64,000 nucleotides of DNA from Bradyrhizobiaceae bacterium (GTDB lineage Bacteria > Pseudomonadota > Alphaproteobacteria > Rhizobiales > Xanthobacteraceae), in NCBI GenBank assembly GCA_003963145.1, contig RXJJ01000003.1, positions 530,667-594,666 of the forward strand. Direction: 5' to 3'. This document shows, piece after piece, positions 34,862 through 46,822 of this stretch. Each line of letters opens with the position of its first letter. The first letter of the stretch is position 1. The notes beneath the pieces were generated by a model. The model saw only the letters and a program-made list of their open reading frames with translations. It had not been told where the DNA came from and made no database searches. The position numbers and the translations under genes are program-made.

Positions 34862-35137
34862 GCCATTTCGTATGCAATTGCCTGATCGCTAGGCCTTTCC
34901 TCTCCTGCCGGGATCAAGTGCCAGCGGTGTCCTAATCCTGTTTTAATCGAAACGCTTGATGCGTGGCGGCGTTAAGGATCAGGCGCGACAAAATCGCTGA
35001 TCAGATTCAGCGACATCCCGGCTGCAAAAAGTTTGCGCTGGCATATCAGTTGGTTGAGTTCGCCTGTGGCGCGGAATTCGCATGGTGCAGTGCAGAAGCA
35101 AGCGAGTCGGGGCCTCTCGCTCCGATTGGAGGATGCC
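34862..35137. other. Intergenic region upstream of the cupin gene
   Basis: 276 bases with no supported gene. Longer frames in it end up in the cupin reading frame but lack binding sites. It should hold the cupin promoter. Confidence 0.4.
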
Positions 35138-36280
35138 ATGAACATACATGCCGCTGTGGATTCAAAGCAGTCCGGTCTCAGCCATCCGAACGGCGATCCC
35201 GTCCGCCTGAACAATCAGGATTTTGTCGCCATCGATCGCAACCGCGATGCGACCTACGAAGCGACCTATCGGCCGCAGGCGCTCTACAACCGCGTGAACG
35301 AGGGCTTTCACGCGAACAACGAATCTTTCCTGCTGCACGAGGTCGCGACGAACCTGCCGATCTACCGTGACGATACCGGCCCGACCGATTTCCATCTGCA
35401 TCTTCCGCCGGGCGGCTTTCAGCTCGTGCTCGTCACGTCGGGCATGTTCACCTTCGACTATGATGGCCGTGTGTATTACGTCGGTCCCGGCGCGGTAATG
35501 CTGCAAAGCGCGATCGTGCATCGCCAGCTGTTTTACACCTGGTCGGGCATGTCGACCGAAGAAAACCTGAAAACGCCGCAGACCGTGGTGCCGGACCCGC
35601 TGTCCATGGGCTATTCGGGAAAATTTCTCGAAGCTTTCGTGACCGATCCCACAACCTTTCCGAACCCCACGATCGTGGGACACGGACACATCGATGAGGC
35701 CGAAACCCCGCGCGTGGCGTGGAGTCATTCCATGCACGACCGGCCTGCGGGCGCGGGCTTCTGGCTGCAGGATCCGCTGGCTCTGGACGCCCTGTTCAAG
35801 CCGATGCCGGCTGGCAGCGGGATAAAATCGTCCGAAACCATTTATGTGCGCGATATCGGAATCGAGGCCCCAAGCGGCCAGCTGGTCACCGGCCACATCA
35901 TCGCAACCGACCCGGCTGGCCACCCGCTTTTGCCGAAGAGCGGCTCGGGGCCGGCTGATGCGGCTTTCATGTCAAAGGGCGAGGTCGTGATCTATCGCGT
36001 CATTCGCGGTACGGCCGAATTCAAGGACAGTGCGGGCAAGACCTTCGAGCTTGCGACCGGCGACACGGTCACGGCGGGCAAGACCTCGCTCAGTTTTGTG
36101 AGCATGGGAGAAAACACTCAGGTCTTGCGTCTTGGCCTTCTGAAGGGTCTGGAAAACCTGCGCAGCTGGACACCGACCCAGCGTGACGAAATCGATGGCC
36201 TCGCCGGCGAGATCATCACGCGCAAGGACGTTCGCGGTCTTCGGACCGACGGCGCCCCGGTCGGCTATCTTTACACATAA
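35138..36280 (+). CDS. Cupin-fold protein of unknown function
   Basis: 380 residues from ATG 35138, which follows GGAGGATGCC. The middle part (HLHLPPGGFQLVLVTSGMFTFDYDG then VYYVGPGAVMLQ and IVHRQLFY) has cupin-like strands and candidate metal-binding His; a second cupin-like half with GEVVIYRVIRGTAEFKD and ATGDTVTAG suggests a bicupin. I do not recognise a specific enzyme. A strong terminator follows. Confidence 0.65.
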   Translation: MNIHAAVDSKQSGLSHPNGDPVRLNNQDFVAIDRNRDATYEATYRPQALYNRVNEGFHANNESFLLHEVATNLPIYRDDTGPTDFHLHLPPGGFQLVLVTSGMFTFDYDGRVYYVGPGAVMLQSAIVHRQLFYTWSGMSTEENLKTPQTVVPDPLSMGYSGKFLEAFVTDPTTFPNPTIVGHGHIDEAETPRVAWSHSMHDRPAGAGFWLQDPLALDALFKPMPAGSGIKSSETIYVRDIGIEAPSGQLVTGHIIATDPAGHPLLPKSGSGPADAAFMSKGEVVIYRVIRGTAEFKDSAGKTFELATGDTVTAGKTSLSFVSMGENTQVLRLGLLKGLENLRSWTPTQRDEIDGLAGEIITRKDVRGLRTDGAPVGYLYT

Positions 36281-36302
36281 CCGCCCGCTTTGAGCGGAAG
36301 CA

Positions 36303-36333
36303 AATCCCGCGCTGCGCATCGCGCGGGATTTTT
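36303..36333 (+). terminator. Rho-independent terminator
   Basis: Ten-base stem AATCCCGCGC (36303-36312) / GCGCGGGATT (36321-36330) with an eight-base loop, followed by T residues. Ends the cupin gene. Confidence 0.9.
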
Positions 36334-36546
36334 GTTGCCCCCGTCATTGCACTTTTGCCATTAAAACCAAACGGCTGACCGGGCGCCTTGATCCGTCCTG
36401 CGGCCTTTTGGCTTATCGATCCCGCGGAAGAATTTACAATTCGGAACCTCGGCAGATTGCCAGAGTTTCATTTTCCAGCCATAGAGCGGGAGAGAGAACC
36501 GCTATATCTAAGCCGGACCATGAACGGTCTTTGACTGAAAAGATTG

Positions 36547-37026
36547 ATGCTCGACAAACTGCGCCACTTTATCTCTGACGTCGTTTCACCCAGCGGACAG
36601 GACCATCGCGTTTTCGACGACGGCGATTATCGTCTGGCGGCCACAGCCCTTCTGATTCACGTCATTTCCCTGGATGGTGAGCCTTCGCCAGCGGAAACGC
36701 GCAAACTGCACGCAGTTCTGGAATATCGCTTCAGCCTCGACCCCGGCACCGCCGATGCGCTCATCAAGGCTGCGATGCTGGTTGAGGGCGAAGCCGTCGA
36801 CCTTTATCATTTCACCAGCGTGATTATGCGTTCTGTAAACGAAGAGGGTCGGCTCCGCATTGTCGAAATGATGTGGGAGCTGGTCTATGCTGATGGCCAT
36901 GTCAGCGAATTTGAGGAAAACGTGATTTGGCGCGCGGCCGACTTGCTAGGCATATCCTCGCGTGACCGGATCAATCTCAAGCACCGCGTCGCCGACGGCC
37001 GTCTCGATACTAATCCTGCCACCTGA
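36547..37026 (+). CDS. TerB-like (tellurite resistance family) protein
   Basis: 159 residues, all helical, with the acidic TerB pattern: ATALLIHVISLDGEPSPAE and LVYADGHVSEFEENVIWRAADLLGIS (D-G-x-x-x-x-E metal-type motifs repeated twice). ATG 36547 follows a TTG. Alphaproteobacterial members of this fold are often near SDR or CobS-type genes and have no proven tellurite role. Confidence 0.85.
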   Translation: MLDKLRHFISDVVSPSGQDHRVFDDGDYRLAATALLIHVISLDGEPSPAETRKLHAVLEYRFSLDPGTADALIKAAMLVEGEAVDLYHFTSVIMRSVNEEGRLRIVEMMWELVYADGHVSEFEENVIWRAADLLGISSRDRINLKHRVADGRLDTNPAT

Positions 37027-37055
37027 ATTTCCTACGATCATTCCGAAGGGAGCCG

Positions 37056-37832
37056 ATGACGGACCGCGTGACGTTGATTACTGGCGCCTCATCCGGCATT
37101 GGCGCGGAACTGGCGCGTATTTTTGCGGCCGCGGGCCACAAGGTGGCGCTGGTGGCGCGGCGTGCCGACAGGCTGACGGGATTGGCCGCCAGCATCGAGG
37201 CTGCCGGCGGCCCGCAGCCGGTTGTGATTGCCTGCGATCTGCAGGATCCCGGCGCGGGCGTCAGCATCGCCGGGCAGCTCGAGGCGCAAAACCTGGAAGT
37301 CGATTTTCTGGTCAACAATGCGGGTTTCGGATTGTTCGGACAGGCCGCGGCTCTCGATCGGGAACAGCAGCTGGCGATGGTCGATCTAAATGTGCGCGCT
37401 CTGACCGATCTGTCGCTGCGCTTCTCGGGCAGCATCGTCCGCCATAAGGGCGGCATTCTCAATGTCGCCTCGATCGCCGCGTTCATGCCGGGACCCAGCA
37501 TGGCCGTGTATTACGCCAGCAAGGCTTTCGTGCTGTCGTTTACCGAGGCCTTGCGCGGCGAACTCGGACCCAAAGGCGTGAAGGTGACGGCGCTCTGCCC
37601 GGGACCGGTGCCGACCGAATTTCAGGACCGCGCCGGTTTCGCGCCGGGCATCGATTCAGCCGTGCTGAACGTCAGCGCGCGTGATGTCGCGCAGGCGGGA
37701 TATCGCGGATTGATGAAAGACCGGCAGGTGGTGCTGCCGGGCGTCGGAATTCGCATGATCCCGTTTTTCCTGCGCTTCACGCCGCGCAACCTCGTTCTCG
37801 CCGCCGTCAGCCGGGTGCAGGGATCGCGCTGA
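37056..37832 (+). CDS. Short-chain dehydrogenase/reductase
   Basis: 258 residues of the classical SDR type: TGASSGIG (9-16), NNAGF at about 87, catalytic Ser139, and YYASK with Y152 and K156. NAD(P)-dependent oxidation or reduction of an unknown substrate in the cytoplasm. About 30 bp after the TerB-like gene on the same strand, convergent with the hydrolase-OsmC gene with only four bases between stops. Confidence 0.92.
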   Translation: MTDRVTLITGASSGIGAELARIFAAAGHKVALVARRADRLTGLAASIEAAGGPQPVVIACDLQDPGAGVSIAGQLEAQNLEVDFLVNNAGFGLFGQAAALDREQQLAMVDLNVRALTDLSLRFSGSIVRHKGGILNVASIAAFMPGPSMAVYYASKAFVLSFTEALRGELGPKGVKVTALCPGPVPTEFQDRAGFAPGIDSAVLNVSARDVAQAGYRGLMKDRQVVLPGVGIRMIPFFLRFTPRNLVLAAVSRVQGSR

Positions 37833-37836
37833 GCTG

Positions 37837-39060
37837 TTACGAAGCCTCGCGGGTGACGATGTCGATCTCCGAGGTCAGCGTCCGATGGACCGGGCACTTG
37901 TCGGCGATCTCCATGAGTTTGGTCCGCTGCTCCGCGTCGATCTCGCCTTCCATCGTAATGACGCGTTCGATGCGGCTGATCATGCCCTCCTGCGTTTCGC
38001 AGGTCTCGCAATCCTTGGCATAGATTCGGCTGTGCTTGAGTCTCACCGTGGTTCGCGTGAGCGGGATTGATTTGCGATCGGCGTAAAGCCGCATCGTCAT
38101 CGAGGTACAGGCGCCTAGTCCCGCAAGCAGGAAATCATATGGACCGGGTCCGGTGTCATCGCCGCCTGCCTCGAGCGGCTCGTCCGCGATCAGCCGGTGC
38201 CTGCCGGCGGAAATCATCTGCTGGAATTTTCCCTTGCCGGTCTCTTTGACAACAACGCCATCGGGTAATTCCGCCGTCTCGGTCTTTTCCGATTCAGGCA
38301 TTGTGTCGAGATAGCGGGTCGCCCATGTCGCGATCACGTCGGCGACATAGAGCGCGTCGCGCCGCTGGGTGAGCAGATGGTCCGCTCCGGTCAGCGAGAT
38401 GAAGCTCTTGGGATGTTTCGCGGCGAGGAAAATCTTTGTGGCGTTGTCGACGCTCACGGTGTCGTCGGTCGGCGAATGGAAGATCAGCAGCGCCTTGTGC
38501 AGCGAATGGATATGCTGTGTCAGCATGTTGTCGGCGACATCGTCGAGCAGCTGGCTTTTGATCCTGAACGGCCGCCCCGCAAGCTGCACCTCGACTTCGC
38601 CCTTCGCGCGAATGTTCTCGATATGCTCCTTGAACAAGTGGGTGATGTGTGCCGGGTCCGATGGCGCGGCGATGGTGACCACCGCTTTCGCTTCGGGAAT
38701 CCGGCCGGCGGCGGCAAGGATCGCGGCGCCGCCAAGACTGTGGCCGATCAGAAGCGCGGGCGCGATGCGCTCCTTGCGAAGATAATCGGCGGCATGAACG
38801 AGATCGGCGACGTTGGAGGTAAAGTTGCTGTTGGCGAATTCACCCTCGCTGGCACCGATGCCGGTAAAATCGAAACGCAGAACGGCAATACCGCGCGCGG
38901 TAAGTCCATCGGCGATGCGCCTTGCCGCCAGCACATCCTTGCCGCAGGTGAAGCAGTGCGCGAGCAGCGCATAGGCCGATGGCGGCGTATCCGGAAGATC
39001 CAGCGCGGCGGCGAGCATGTGGCCGCCCTCACCCGGGAATTGAAAGCGTTCGATCGGCAT
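37837..39060 (-). CDS. Alpha/beta hydrolase - OsmC fusion protein
   Basis: 407 residues in two domains. Residues 1-260 are an alpha/beta hydrolase with the nucleophile elbow GHSLGG at about 106 and a late catalytic His region (GADHLL). Residues 270-407 are an OsmC/Ohr peroxidase domain with the two redox Cys in GLGACTSMT and DKCPVH. This domain fusion is a known arrangement. The hydrolase is likely to process esters and the OsmC part to reduce organic hydroperoxides by thiol chemistry. Confidence 0.92.
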   Translation of the reverse strand: MPIERFQFPGEGGHMLAAALDLPDTPPSAYALLAHCFTCGKDVLAARRIADGLTARGIAVLRFDFTGIGASEGEFANSNFTSNVADLVHAADYLRKERIAPALLIGHSLGGAAILAAAGRIPEAKAVVTIAAPSDPAHITHLFKEHIENIRAKGEVEVQLAGRPFRIKSQLLDDVADNMLTQHIHSLHKALLIFHSPTDDTVSVDNATKIFLAAKHPKSFISLTGADHLLTQRRDALYVADVIATWATRYLDTMPESEKTETAELPDGVVVKETGKGKFQQMISAGRHRLIADEPLEAGGDDTGPGPYDFLLAGLGACTSMTMRLYADRKSIPLTRTTVRLKHSRIYAKDCETCETQEGMISRIERVITMEGEIDAEQRTKLMEIADKCPVHRTLTSEIDIVTREAS

Positions 39061-39228
39061 GCTGGCCTCGTCTGTTCGGGCGGCATCCCGCCGCCACGCG
39101 AGTGTGGCAGAGGCGAACGCGCCAATCCAGCCGGGGAATTTTTGGGAAGCGCCGGAATCGGGTGTAACAAATCCGGTCTAACAATCCGGAAAAGCGGAGC
39201 GTATGAAGCAACACCGGGAGAGCGGAGA

Positions 39229-39304
<76 letters not shown>

Positions 39305-39543
39305 ATCTGCCGGGTCGGTTGACGACAACGGCTCGCAAGCCGCCATTTAAGTCTCAGGCAAGTCCAAGTCAACCGGCGAGCGCCGGGGCCGGGGTCTGTC
39401 CGGATGCACGCTGAAATGCCCGGTTTGCCATTACTGGCCGGAACATCCCTTGTTTGATCCGGACCGAAACGATATTCAGGCCGAGCCGATCCAAGACCGA
39501 GGCCGTCACGACGGCCGAGATAAACCAGGAGCCCGGACCATCC

Positions 39544-39834
39544 ATGCGCGCCATTCTCGATATTATTCTGATCGTTCTCGATCTTTACGTCTGGCTGCTG
39601 ATCGCCTCGGCCATCCTGTCCTGGCTGATCGCCTTCAATGTCGTCAACACGCGCAATCAGTTCGTCGCGGCGGTGGCGGAGTTCCTCTACAAGATCACCG
39701 AGCCGGTGTTGCGCCCGATCCGCAATGCGATGCCGAATTTCGGCGGCCTCGACATTTCGCCGATCATCGTGATCCTCATCATCATGTTCATCCAGCGCGT
39801 CATCACCTATTACATCTATCCGAACGTGATCTGA
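39544..39834 (+). CDS. YggT-family membrane protein
   Basis: 96 residues with two transmembrane regions (ILDIILIVLDLYVWLLIASAIL and IVILIIMFIQRVITYYIY) and the YggT motif YKITEPVLRPIRNAMP. First gene of yggT - yggU - folD. In other bacteria YggT lies near cell-division or osmotic genes; role unknown. Confidence 0.92.
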   Translation: MRAILDIILIVLDLYVWLLIASAILSWLIAFNVVNTRNQFVAAVAEFLYKITEPVLRPIRNAMPNFGGLDISPIIVILIIMFIQRVITYYIYPNVI

Positions 39835-39858
39835 CCGCATTGCTGGCATGGTCCTTCC

Positions 39859-40176
39859 GTGGCTGATCCATGGCGCTTTTCGGCGCAGGGCGTGATGATC
39901 GCCGTTCGTGTTACGCCGCGCGGCGGCCGTGACGCCATCGACGGCATCGAGACGCTCGCGGACGGACGCGCAGTGGTAAAGGCGCGGGTCCGGGTTGTCG
40001 CCGAAGGCGGCGCGGCCAATCGCGCGGTGATCGAATTGTTCGCCGGTGCGCTCAAGGTGCCGAAAGGCAAGGTCAGCGTCGCGTCCGGCGTCACGTCGCG
40101 GCTGAAACAGATTGCCGTCGAGGGCAACCCGGAAACACTGGCCGAACGGCTGAACGCACTGAAGGACATCACATGA
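39859..40176 (+). CDS. DUF167/YggU-family protein
   Basis: 105 residues from GTG 39859. Family pattern: [61 protein letters not shown]. Overlaps the folD start by four bases. Function unknown. Confidence 0.9.
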   Translation: MADPWRFSAQGVMIAVRVTPRGGRDAIDGIETLADGRAVVKARVRVVAEGGAANRAVIELFAGALKVPKGKVSVASGVTSRLKQIAVEGNPETLAERLNALKDIT

Positions 40177-41057
40177 CGGCGCAAATCATCGACGGCAAGG
40201 CAATCGCGGCGGACTTGCGCGCCAGGGTCGCGGGCGAAGTTGAGCGGGTGAAGCGCGAGCATGGCCTGCAGCCGGGTCTCGCCGTTGTCCTGATCGGCAA
40301 CGATCCGGCGAGCGAAGTCTATGTCCGCACCAAGCAGAAGCAGACCGTCGATGCCGGCATGGCCTCGTTCGAGCACAAGTTGCCGGCGGATACGTCGGAG
40401 GCCGATATTCTCGCGCTGATCGCGCGGCTCAATCGCGACGAGGCGGTTCACGGCATTCTGGTGCAATTGCCGCTGCCGAAGGGGCTCGATCCCAACACCA
40501 TCGTCAACGCCATCGATCCGGCGAAGGATGTCGATGGATTGCATCCGTTCAACGCCGGCCGGCTGGCGACAGGTTTGTCCGCGCTGGTGCCCTGCACGCC
40601 GCTCGGTAGCATCATTCTGGCGAAAACCGTTCACGCTTCATTGGAAGGCATGAACGCGCTGATCATCGGCCGCTCCAACCTCGTCGGCCGGCCGCTGGTG
40701 CAATTGCTGCTCAATGAAAACGCGACCGTGACCATCGCCCATTCGCGCACGCGTGATCTGCCCGCTTTATGCAGGCAGGCCGATCTCGTCTTCGCCGCTG
40801 TCGGCCGTGCGGAAATGGTGAAGGGCGACTGGCTCAAACCGGGCGCGACCGTGATCGATGTCGGTATCAACCGCATCACCGGAAGCGATGGCAAGGGCCG
40901 GCTCGTCGGCGACGTCGCCTATGATGAGGCGCTGAAAGTCGCGGGCGCGATCACGCCTGTGCCGGGCGGCGTCGGGCAGATGACGGTGGCGTGCCTGCTC
41001 GTGAATACGCTGCGCGCGGCCTGCGCGATCAAGGGCCTGCCCGCGCCGGCGGTGTGA
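40173..41057 (+). CDS. folD: Methylenetetrahydrofolate dehydrogenase / cyclohydrolase
   Basis: 294 residues. Both family signatures are present: [15 protein letters not shown] (catalytic Lys in the YVRxK region) and [17 protein letters not shown], then [13 protein letters not shown]. It interconverts 5,10-methylene- and 10-formyl-tetrahydrofolate in the cytoplasm. ATG overlaps the yggU stop, so translation is coupled. Confidence 0.96.
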   Translation: MTAQIIDGKAIAADLRARVAGEVERVKREHGLQPGLAVVLIGNDPASEVYVRTKQKQTVDAGMASFEHKLPADTSEADILALIARLNRDEAVHGILVQLPLPKGLDPNTIVNAIDPAKDVDGLHPFNAGRLATGLSALVPCTPLGSIILAKTVHASLEGMNALIIGRSNLVGRPLVQLLLNENATVTIAHSRTRDLPALCRQADLVFAAVGRAEMVKGDWLKPGATVIDVGINRITGSDGKGRLVGDVAYDEALKVAGAITPVPGGVGQMTVACLLVNTLRAACAIKGLPAPAV

Positions 41058-41115
41058 CAAGCAAAGCCTTGTAGAAGGCTGGATGTCGGCCCCGCGAAGG
41101 CAGGGACGACAAAAG

Positions 41116-41649
41116 TCATTTATTTTTCTTGGCGTTCTCGATGCCTTGGAGGATCAGCCTGTGCGCGTCGGCGGCGTCGCCCCAGCGCAGCACCTTCACC
41201 CATTTGTTGGGCTCGAGATCCTTGTAGTGCTCGAAGAAGTGCTGGATCTGCTCGCGCGTGATATCCGGGATATCGGTGTAGTTCTTCACCCGGTCATAGC
41301 GCTTGGTCAGCTTCGATGTCGGCACCGCGATGATCTTCTCGTCGCCGCCGGCTTCGTCTTCCATGAACAGCACGCCGACGGGGCGCACCGCCATCACCGC
41401 GCCGGGTACGATGGCGCGGGTGTTGGCGACGATGACGTCGCAGGGATCGCCGTCATCCGACAGCGTGTGGGGAATGAAGCCGTAATTTCCCGGATAGCGC
41501 ATCGCGGTGTAGAGGAAGCGATCGACGACCAGCGTGCCGGCTGCCTTGTCCAGTTCGTATTTGATCGGCTCGCCGCCGACCGGCACTTCGATGATGACAT
41601 TGACCTCATGCGGCGGATTGGAGCCAATCGAAACGGCGTCGAGATTCAT
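41116..41649 (-). CDS. ppa: Inorganic pyrophosphatase
   Basis: 177 residues from ATG 41649 ([11 protein letters not shown]). Family I signature: [37 protein letters not shown] (the D-G-D-P-x-D metal site) and KNYTDIP. Hydrolyses pyrophosphate to drive biosynthesis. Convergent with folD. Confidence 0.96.
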   Translation of the reverse strand: MNLDAVSIGSNPPHEVNVIIEVPVGGEPIKYELDKAAGTLVVDRFLYTAMRYPGNYGFIPHTLSDDGDPCDVIVANTRAIVPGAVMAVRPVGVLFMEDEAGGDEKIIAVPTSKLTKRYDRVKNYTDIPDITREQIQHFFEHYKDLEPNKWVKVLRWGDAADAHRLILQGIENAKKNK

Positions 41650-41835
41650 AACGGTCCTTGTGGTGTTGAGCGGAGGCTGCCCGGCAAAGCGGGTGTTGAG
41701 GCGCTTCTTAGAGCATGACCGGGATAGGGAAAACCCGGATGTGGGCAAGGATTTGCGCAATTTGATGGCGCAGCCCCGCAGCCCGGACCGTTTTGGTCTT
41801 TCTGCTGTTTGGCAGGATAAAAGCAGCGCGGGGCT

Positions 41836-42345
41836 TCAGTTGCCCCAGGCGAACGCCACCTTGTCGAGCGATTTGGCGCCGAACTGCTCGGAGGAGCGCG
41901 CCACCATGCGTCCGCCAAGGCCGCGGTAGAAGCCGACAGCCGTCTCGTTGTCGGACAGGGCCCAGATCACCATGCTTTTCAGACCACTCTGGATCAGATC
42001 GCGGCGCGCGGCGGTGAACAGCCGGCGGCCGAAGCCGAGGCCCTGGAATTCCGGGCGCAGGTACAATTCATAGATCTCGCCATCGAAATGCAGGCTGCGC
42101 GCGCGGTTGCGTCCGTAATTGGCGTAGCCGGCGATCTTGTCGCCGAAACACAGAACGCTGACCCGGCTGCCCTTGCGGATGGCGCTGTCCCACCATTGCG
42201 GACCGCGCCGGTTGATGAGCTTGCCGAGTTCGGCGCCCGGAATGATGCCCTGATAGGCCGCGCGCCACGCCTCGTCATGAGCCGTTGCGATGGCCGTCGC
42301 GTCGCACGCCTTGGCCGCCCGAACTTCGATTAGCGTTGTGCTCAT
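41836..42345 (-). CDS. GNAT-family acetyltransferase
   Basis: 169 residues from ATG 42345 (MSTTLIEVRAA). The acetyl-CoA loop is seen in LRPEFQGLGFGRRLFTAA (R/Q-x-x-G-x-G/A), with VIWALSDNETAVGFYRGLGG as the C-terminal core. Substrate unknown. Confidence 0.88.
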   Translation of the reverse strand: MSTTLIEVRAAKACDATAIATAHDEAWRAAYQGIIPGAELGKLINRRGPQWWDSAIRKGSRVSVLCFGDKIAGYANYGRNRARSLHFDGEIYELYLRPEFQGLGFGRRLFTAARRDLIQSGLKSMVIWALSDNETAVGFYRGLGGRMVARSSEQFGAKSLDKVAFAWGN

Positions 42346-42517
42346 GTCGCGATCAAAGCAAGTCGATGGGCGCTGTTCAAGCTCCATCGTTAATTATCGG
42401 TTAACGTGTGGGGTTTTTGCACCATCAGGTTTGCGGTCTGTACCGAAAGAGGACAGAAAACGCTGAAATCGCAGGGGTGCCGCTGGTCTGTCGTTGCCGC
42501 ATCGGCAATGATCGCGC

Positions 42518-43426
42518 ATGGGAAAAACCTTGGTCGTCCGGGCCTGCGCCGCCTTTATGGCAATGTCCGTTGTCTGCGCCGCGCCGGATTGGGCCTGTGC
42601 CCAAACGAAATTTGGCCCGCAAGGCCCGGAAGGGGCGCCGAATCGCCGGCAGGACTGGCTGGTACCGACGCAGGATCAAATTACCGCTTCGCGCGCCGTG
42701 CTGTTCCGGCCGGACGGCAAGGGTCCGTTCCGAATCGCGATCATCGCCCACGCCTCGACCCAGAACAAAATCCAGCGCGCTCAGATGCCGCAGCCGGAAT
42801 ATCGCACGCTGGCGGCGGCGCTGGTTGCGCGGGGATTCGCCGTTCTGGTGCCGGAGCGGCCGGGACACGGCAAGACCGGCGGGCCCTACCTCGAAGATCA
42901 GGACGGTTGCGACCGGCCCGAGTACCAACTTTCAGGTGAGGCGACCGCCGAATCGATCGACGCGGCGCTGACCTTCATGCGCTCCCAGGCCTTCATCCGA
43001 AAGGACGCGGCGGTGATTGTCGGCCATTCGGCGGGTGGTCTCGGCGCCTTGGCAATGGCCGATCATAAGGGTGTCGCGGCGGTGATCGTGTTCGCGCCGG
43101 GGCGGGGCGGGCGAGCCAACAACCATCCGAACGAGATTTGCGCGACCGACCGGCTGCTCGCCGCGGTCGCCGCGTTCGGAGAGAACGCCGATGCGCCGGT
43201 GACATGGCTGGTGGCGGAGAACGACACATATTTTCCGCCGGATTTCTCGCGGCAGATGGCGGATACCTTCCGCGATGCCGGCGACGATGAGGTCACCTAT
43301 CAGACTCTGCCGCCGTTCGGCAATGAGGGGCACTGGCTGGCGGAAAGTGGAAGCGCGGCCGAGATTGATGCCGCGCTGGACATCGCGCTCGGCAGCAGAC
43401 CGCCCGCAGCGGCGAGCAAAAGATAA
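42518..43426 (+). CDS. Exported alpha/beta hydrolase (dienelactone-hydrolase-like)
   Basis: 302 residues with an N-terminal signal (AFMAMSVVCAA, cleavage near ACAQT). Nucleophile elbow VGHSAGGLGALAM at about 166; WLVAENDTYFPP holds the acid and EGHWL the His, a complete triad. Probably acts in the periplasm on esters or lactones. Convergent with the oxidase gene. Confidence 0.85.
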   Translation: MGKTLVVRACAAFMAMSVVCAAPDWACAQTKFGPQGPEGAPNRRQDWLVPTQDQITASRAVLFRPDGKGPFRIAIIAHASTQNKIQRAQMPQPEYRTLAAALVARGFAVLVPERPGHGKTGGPYLEDQDGCDRPEYQLSGEATAESIDAALTFMRSQAFIRKDAAVIVGHSAGGLGALAMADHKGVAAVIVFAPGRGGRANNHPNEICATDRLLAAVAAFGENADAPVTWLVAENDTYFPPDFSRQMADTFRDAGDDEVTYQTLPPFGNEGHWLAESGSAAEIDAALDIALGSRPPAAASKR

Positions 43427-44674
43427 TCAGCCAGCTTTCGCGGGCATTGCGAGAATTTCCTCCGCCGCCCGCACGCCGCTTTCCTGCGCGCCGTGGGCGG
43501 TGGTGAAAAAATTCGGCGAGGTGGCTTCGCCCGCAAAGAACAGCCGGCCGTCGACGGGCGCCGCGAGAATCGCGCGATCTCCCGCGTGGCCCGGCAGCGC
43601 GTGCGAATAGGAGCCGAGCGCGAATTCGTCATGCGCCCAGCGCGACGATCCGAGCACATGCAGTTTATTGCGGATGTCCGCGCCGAGCAGGCTCACCACC
43701 TCCTCGATGGCCTCGTCAGCCAGCGCGGTTGCGCTTTTGTCGCCAAGCTGGCGCGCAAAACTGCCGCCGAAAAATCCCGCGATGCAGGGCTGGCCCATCG
43801 GCCGCAGGTGATAGCTGCCGGTGCCGACCTTGTCGGTTTTGCCATAAAGGTGGCCGTCGACCGGAAGTGCCTCGGGCTCATCGAGTCTGAGCATCACCTT
43901 GTCGGCAAGGCCGAGCGGCAGTCCGGCCGCCGCCGCGACCTTGCCTGGCAGCGCGGGATGAAAGCGGATCGCTTCATTGGCGATCAGGTCGGTGGGGATG
44001 GTCACGATCACCTGGCCTGCGGTGAGCGTGCCCCGCGAGGTGTCGATCCTCACGCGCGCACCGGAATGATCGATCAGCGTGACGCGGGTATTCAGCGCGA
44101 CGGGGCAGGGCGCGCCGTAGGCCGCGATCAGCGCGCCATAGCCGCGCCGGACCCGCCAGTTCTCGCCGGTGTCTTCATAGGCGTCCATGTCGTAGGTCGA
44201 GACGACATCGAGCTCGCAGCCGTTGATGTAGGTGCTGACGGTGTTGATGCGTGCGTTCCAGCGGTTGCCCGGCTCCAGCCACTGGCTGGCGGGCGTGTCC
44301 TCGTCGAGATCGGCCGCCTCGGTCACTCGAGCATCGAAAGCATCCATGGCTTTCAGAAACGCTTCGCGCTCCTCCGGCGGAAAGCCGATATTGCCGCTCT
44401 GCTCACGCCATCTCGGCCGCGACCTGTCGAGTTCGAATCCAAGGTCCTTCGCGATGGCCACGAACGGATTTCTGTCGGCGGAATGCAGCCACTCGCAGCC
44501 GAGATCGAACGTCACGCCATTTGCGAAATTGAAGGTGTGGCTGCGTCCGCCGATGCGCTCGCGGGCTTCGAGAATGAGAACCGAAAGATTCGATGTTTCC
44601 AGCGTGCGCGCCGCAGCGAGGCCCGCCGCACCGGCTCCGATGATCGCGACATCGACATGCGAGGGAAGGGACAT
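43427..44674 (-). CDS. FAD-dependent amine oxidase family protein
   Basis: About 415 residues from ATG 44674. N-terminal FAD-binding GxGxxG in VAIIGAGAAGLAAARTLE, then ILEARERIGGRSHTF, the amine oxidase signature, and a C-terminal LFFAGEATSPNF. Oxidises amines or acts as a related desaturase with FAD. No Cys flavin-link motif is evident. Confidence 0.9.
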   Translation of the reverse strand: MSLPSHVDVAIIGAGAAGLAAARTLETSNLSVLILEARERIGGRSHTFNFANGVTFDLGCEWLHSADRNPFVAIAKDLGFELDRSRPRWREQSGNIGFPPEEREAFLKAMDAFDARVTEAADLDEDTPASQWLEPGNRWNARINTVSTYINGCELDVVSTYDMDAYEDTGENWRVRRGYGALIAAYGAPCPVALNTRVTLIDHSGARVRIDTSRGTLTAGQVIVTIPTDLIANEAIRFHPALPGKVAAAAGLPLGLADKVMLRLDEPEALPVDGHLYGKTDKVGTGSYHLRPMGQPCIAGFFGGSFARQLGDKSATALADEAIEEVVSLLGADIRNKLHVLGSSRWAHDEFALGSYSHALPGHAGDRAILAAPVDGRLFFAGEATSPNFFTTAHGAQESGVRAAEEILAMPAKAG

Positions 44675-44828
44675 GTGCGGATTTGTCTCGCGGATTTGTC
44701 TCGACGCCGTCATGGCCGGGCCCAGTCCCGTCCATGCACATCCTTGCTGCTGATCGACCTATTAGACGTGGATGCCCGGCACAACGCCGGGCATGACGAA
44801 ACTTCTGCGATTCGCGGATGCGGCTTTA

Positions 44829-46652
<1,824 letters not shown>

Positions 46653-46684
46653 GGGGTCACCGTTTCGGAACTGGCTGCGCCTTC

Positions 46685-46721
46685 AAAAAAACAGGTGCCC
46701 GGCTCATTGAGAACCGGGCAC
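46685..46721 (-). terminator. Rho-independent terminator for the Crp/Fnr gene
   Basis: Read on the minus strand, stem GTGCCCGG / CCGGGCAC (46721-46714 with 46702-46695) is followed by a run of seven T (complement of 46691-46685). It separates the upstream Crp/Fnr gene from typA. Confidence 0.8.
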
Positions 46722-46822
46722 GCGGCACGCATTGCGGCGCAATATAGTCAGGAAAAGCCGAAAAACAATGAATTTTACGGCTGTTTTAAAGCTTTTGCGC
46801 TCTTGCGTAAATGAGGCGCCTG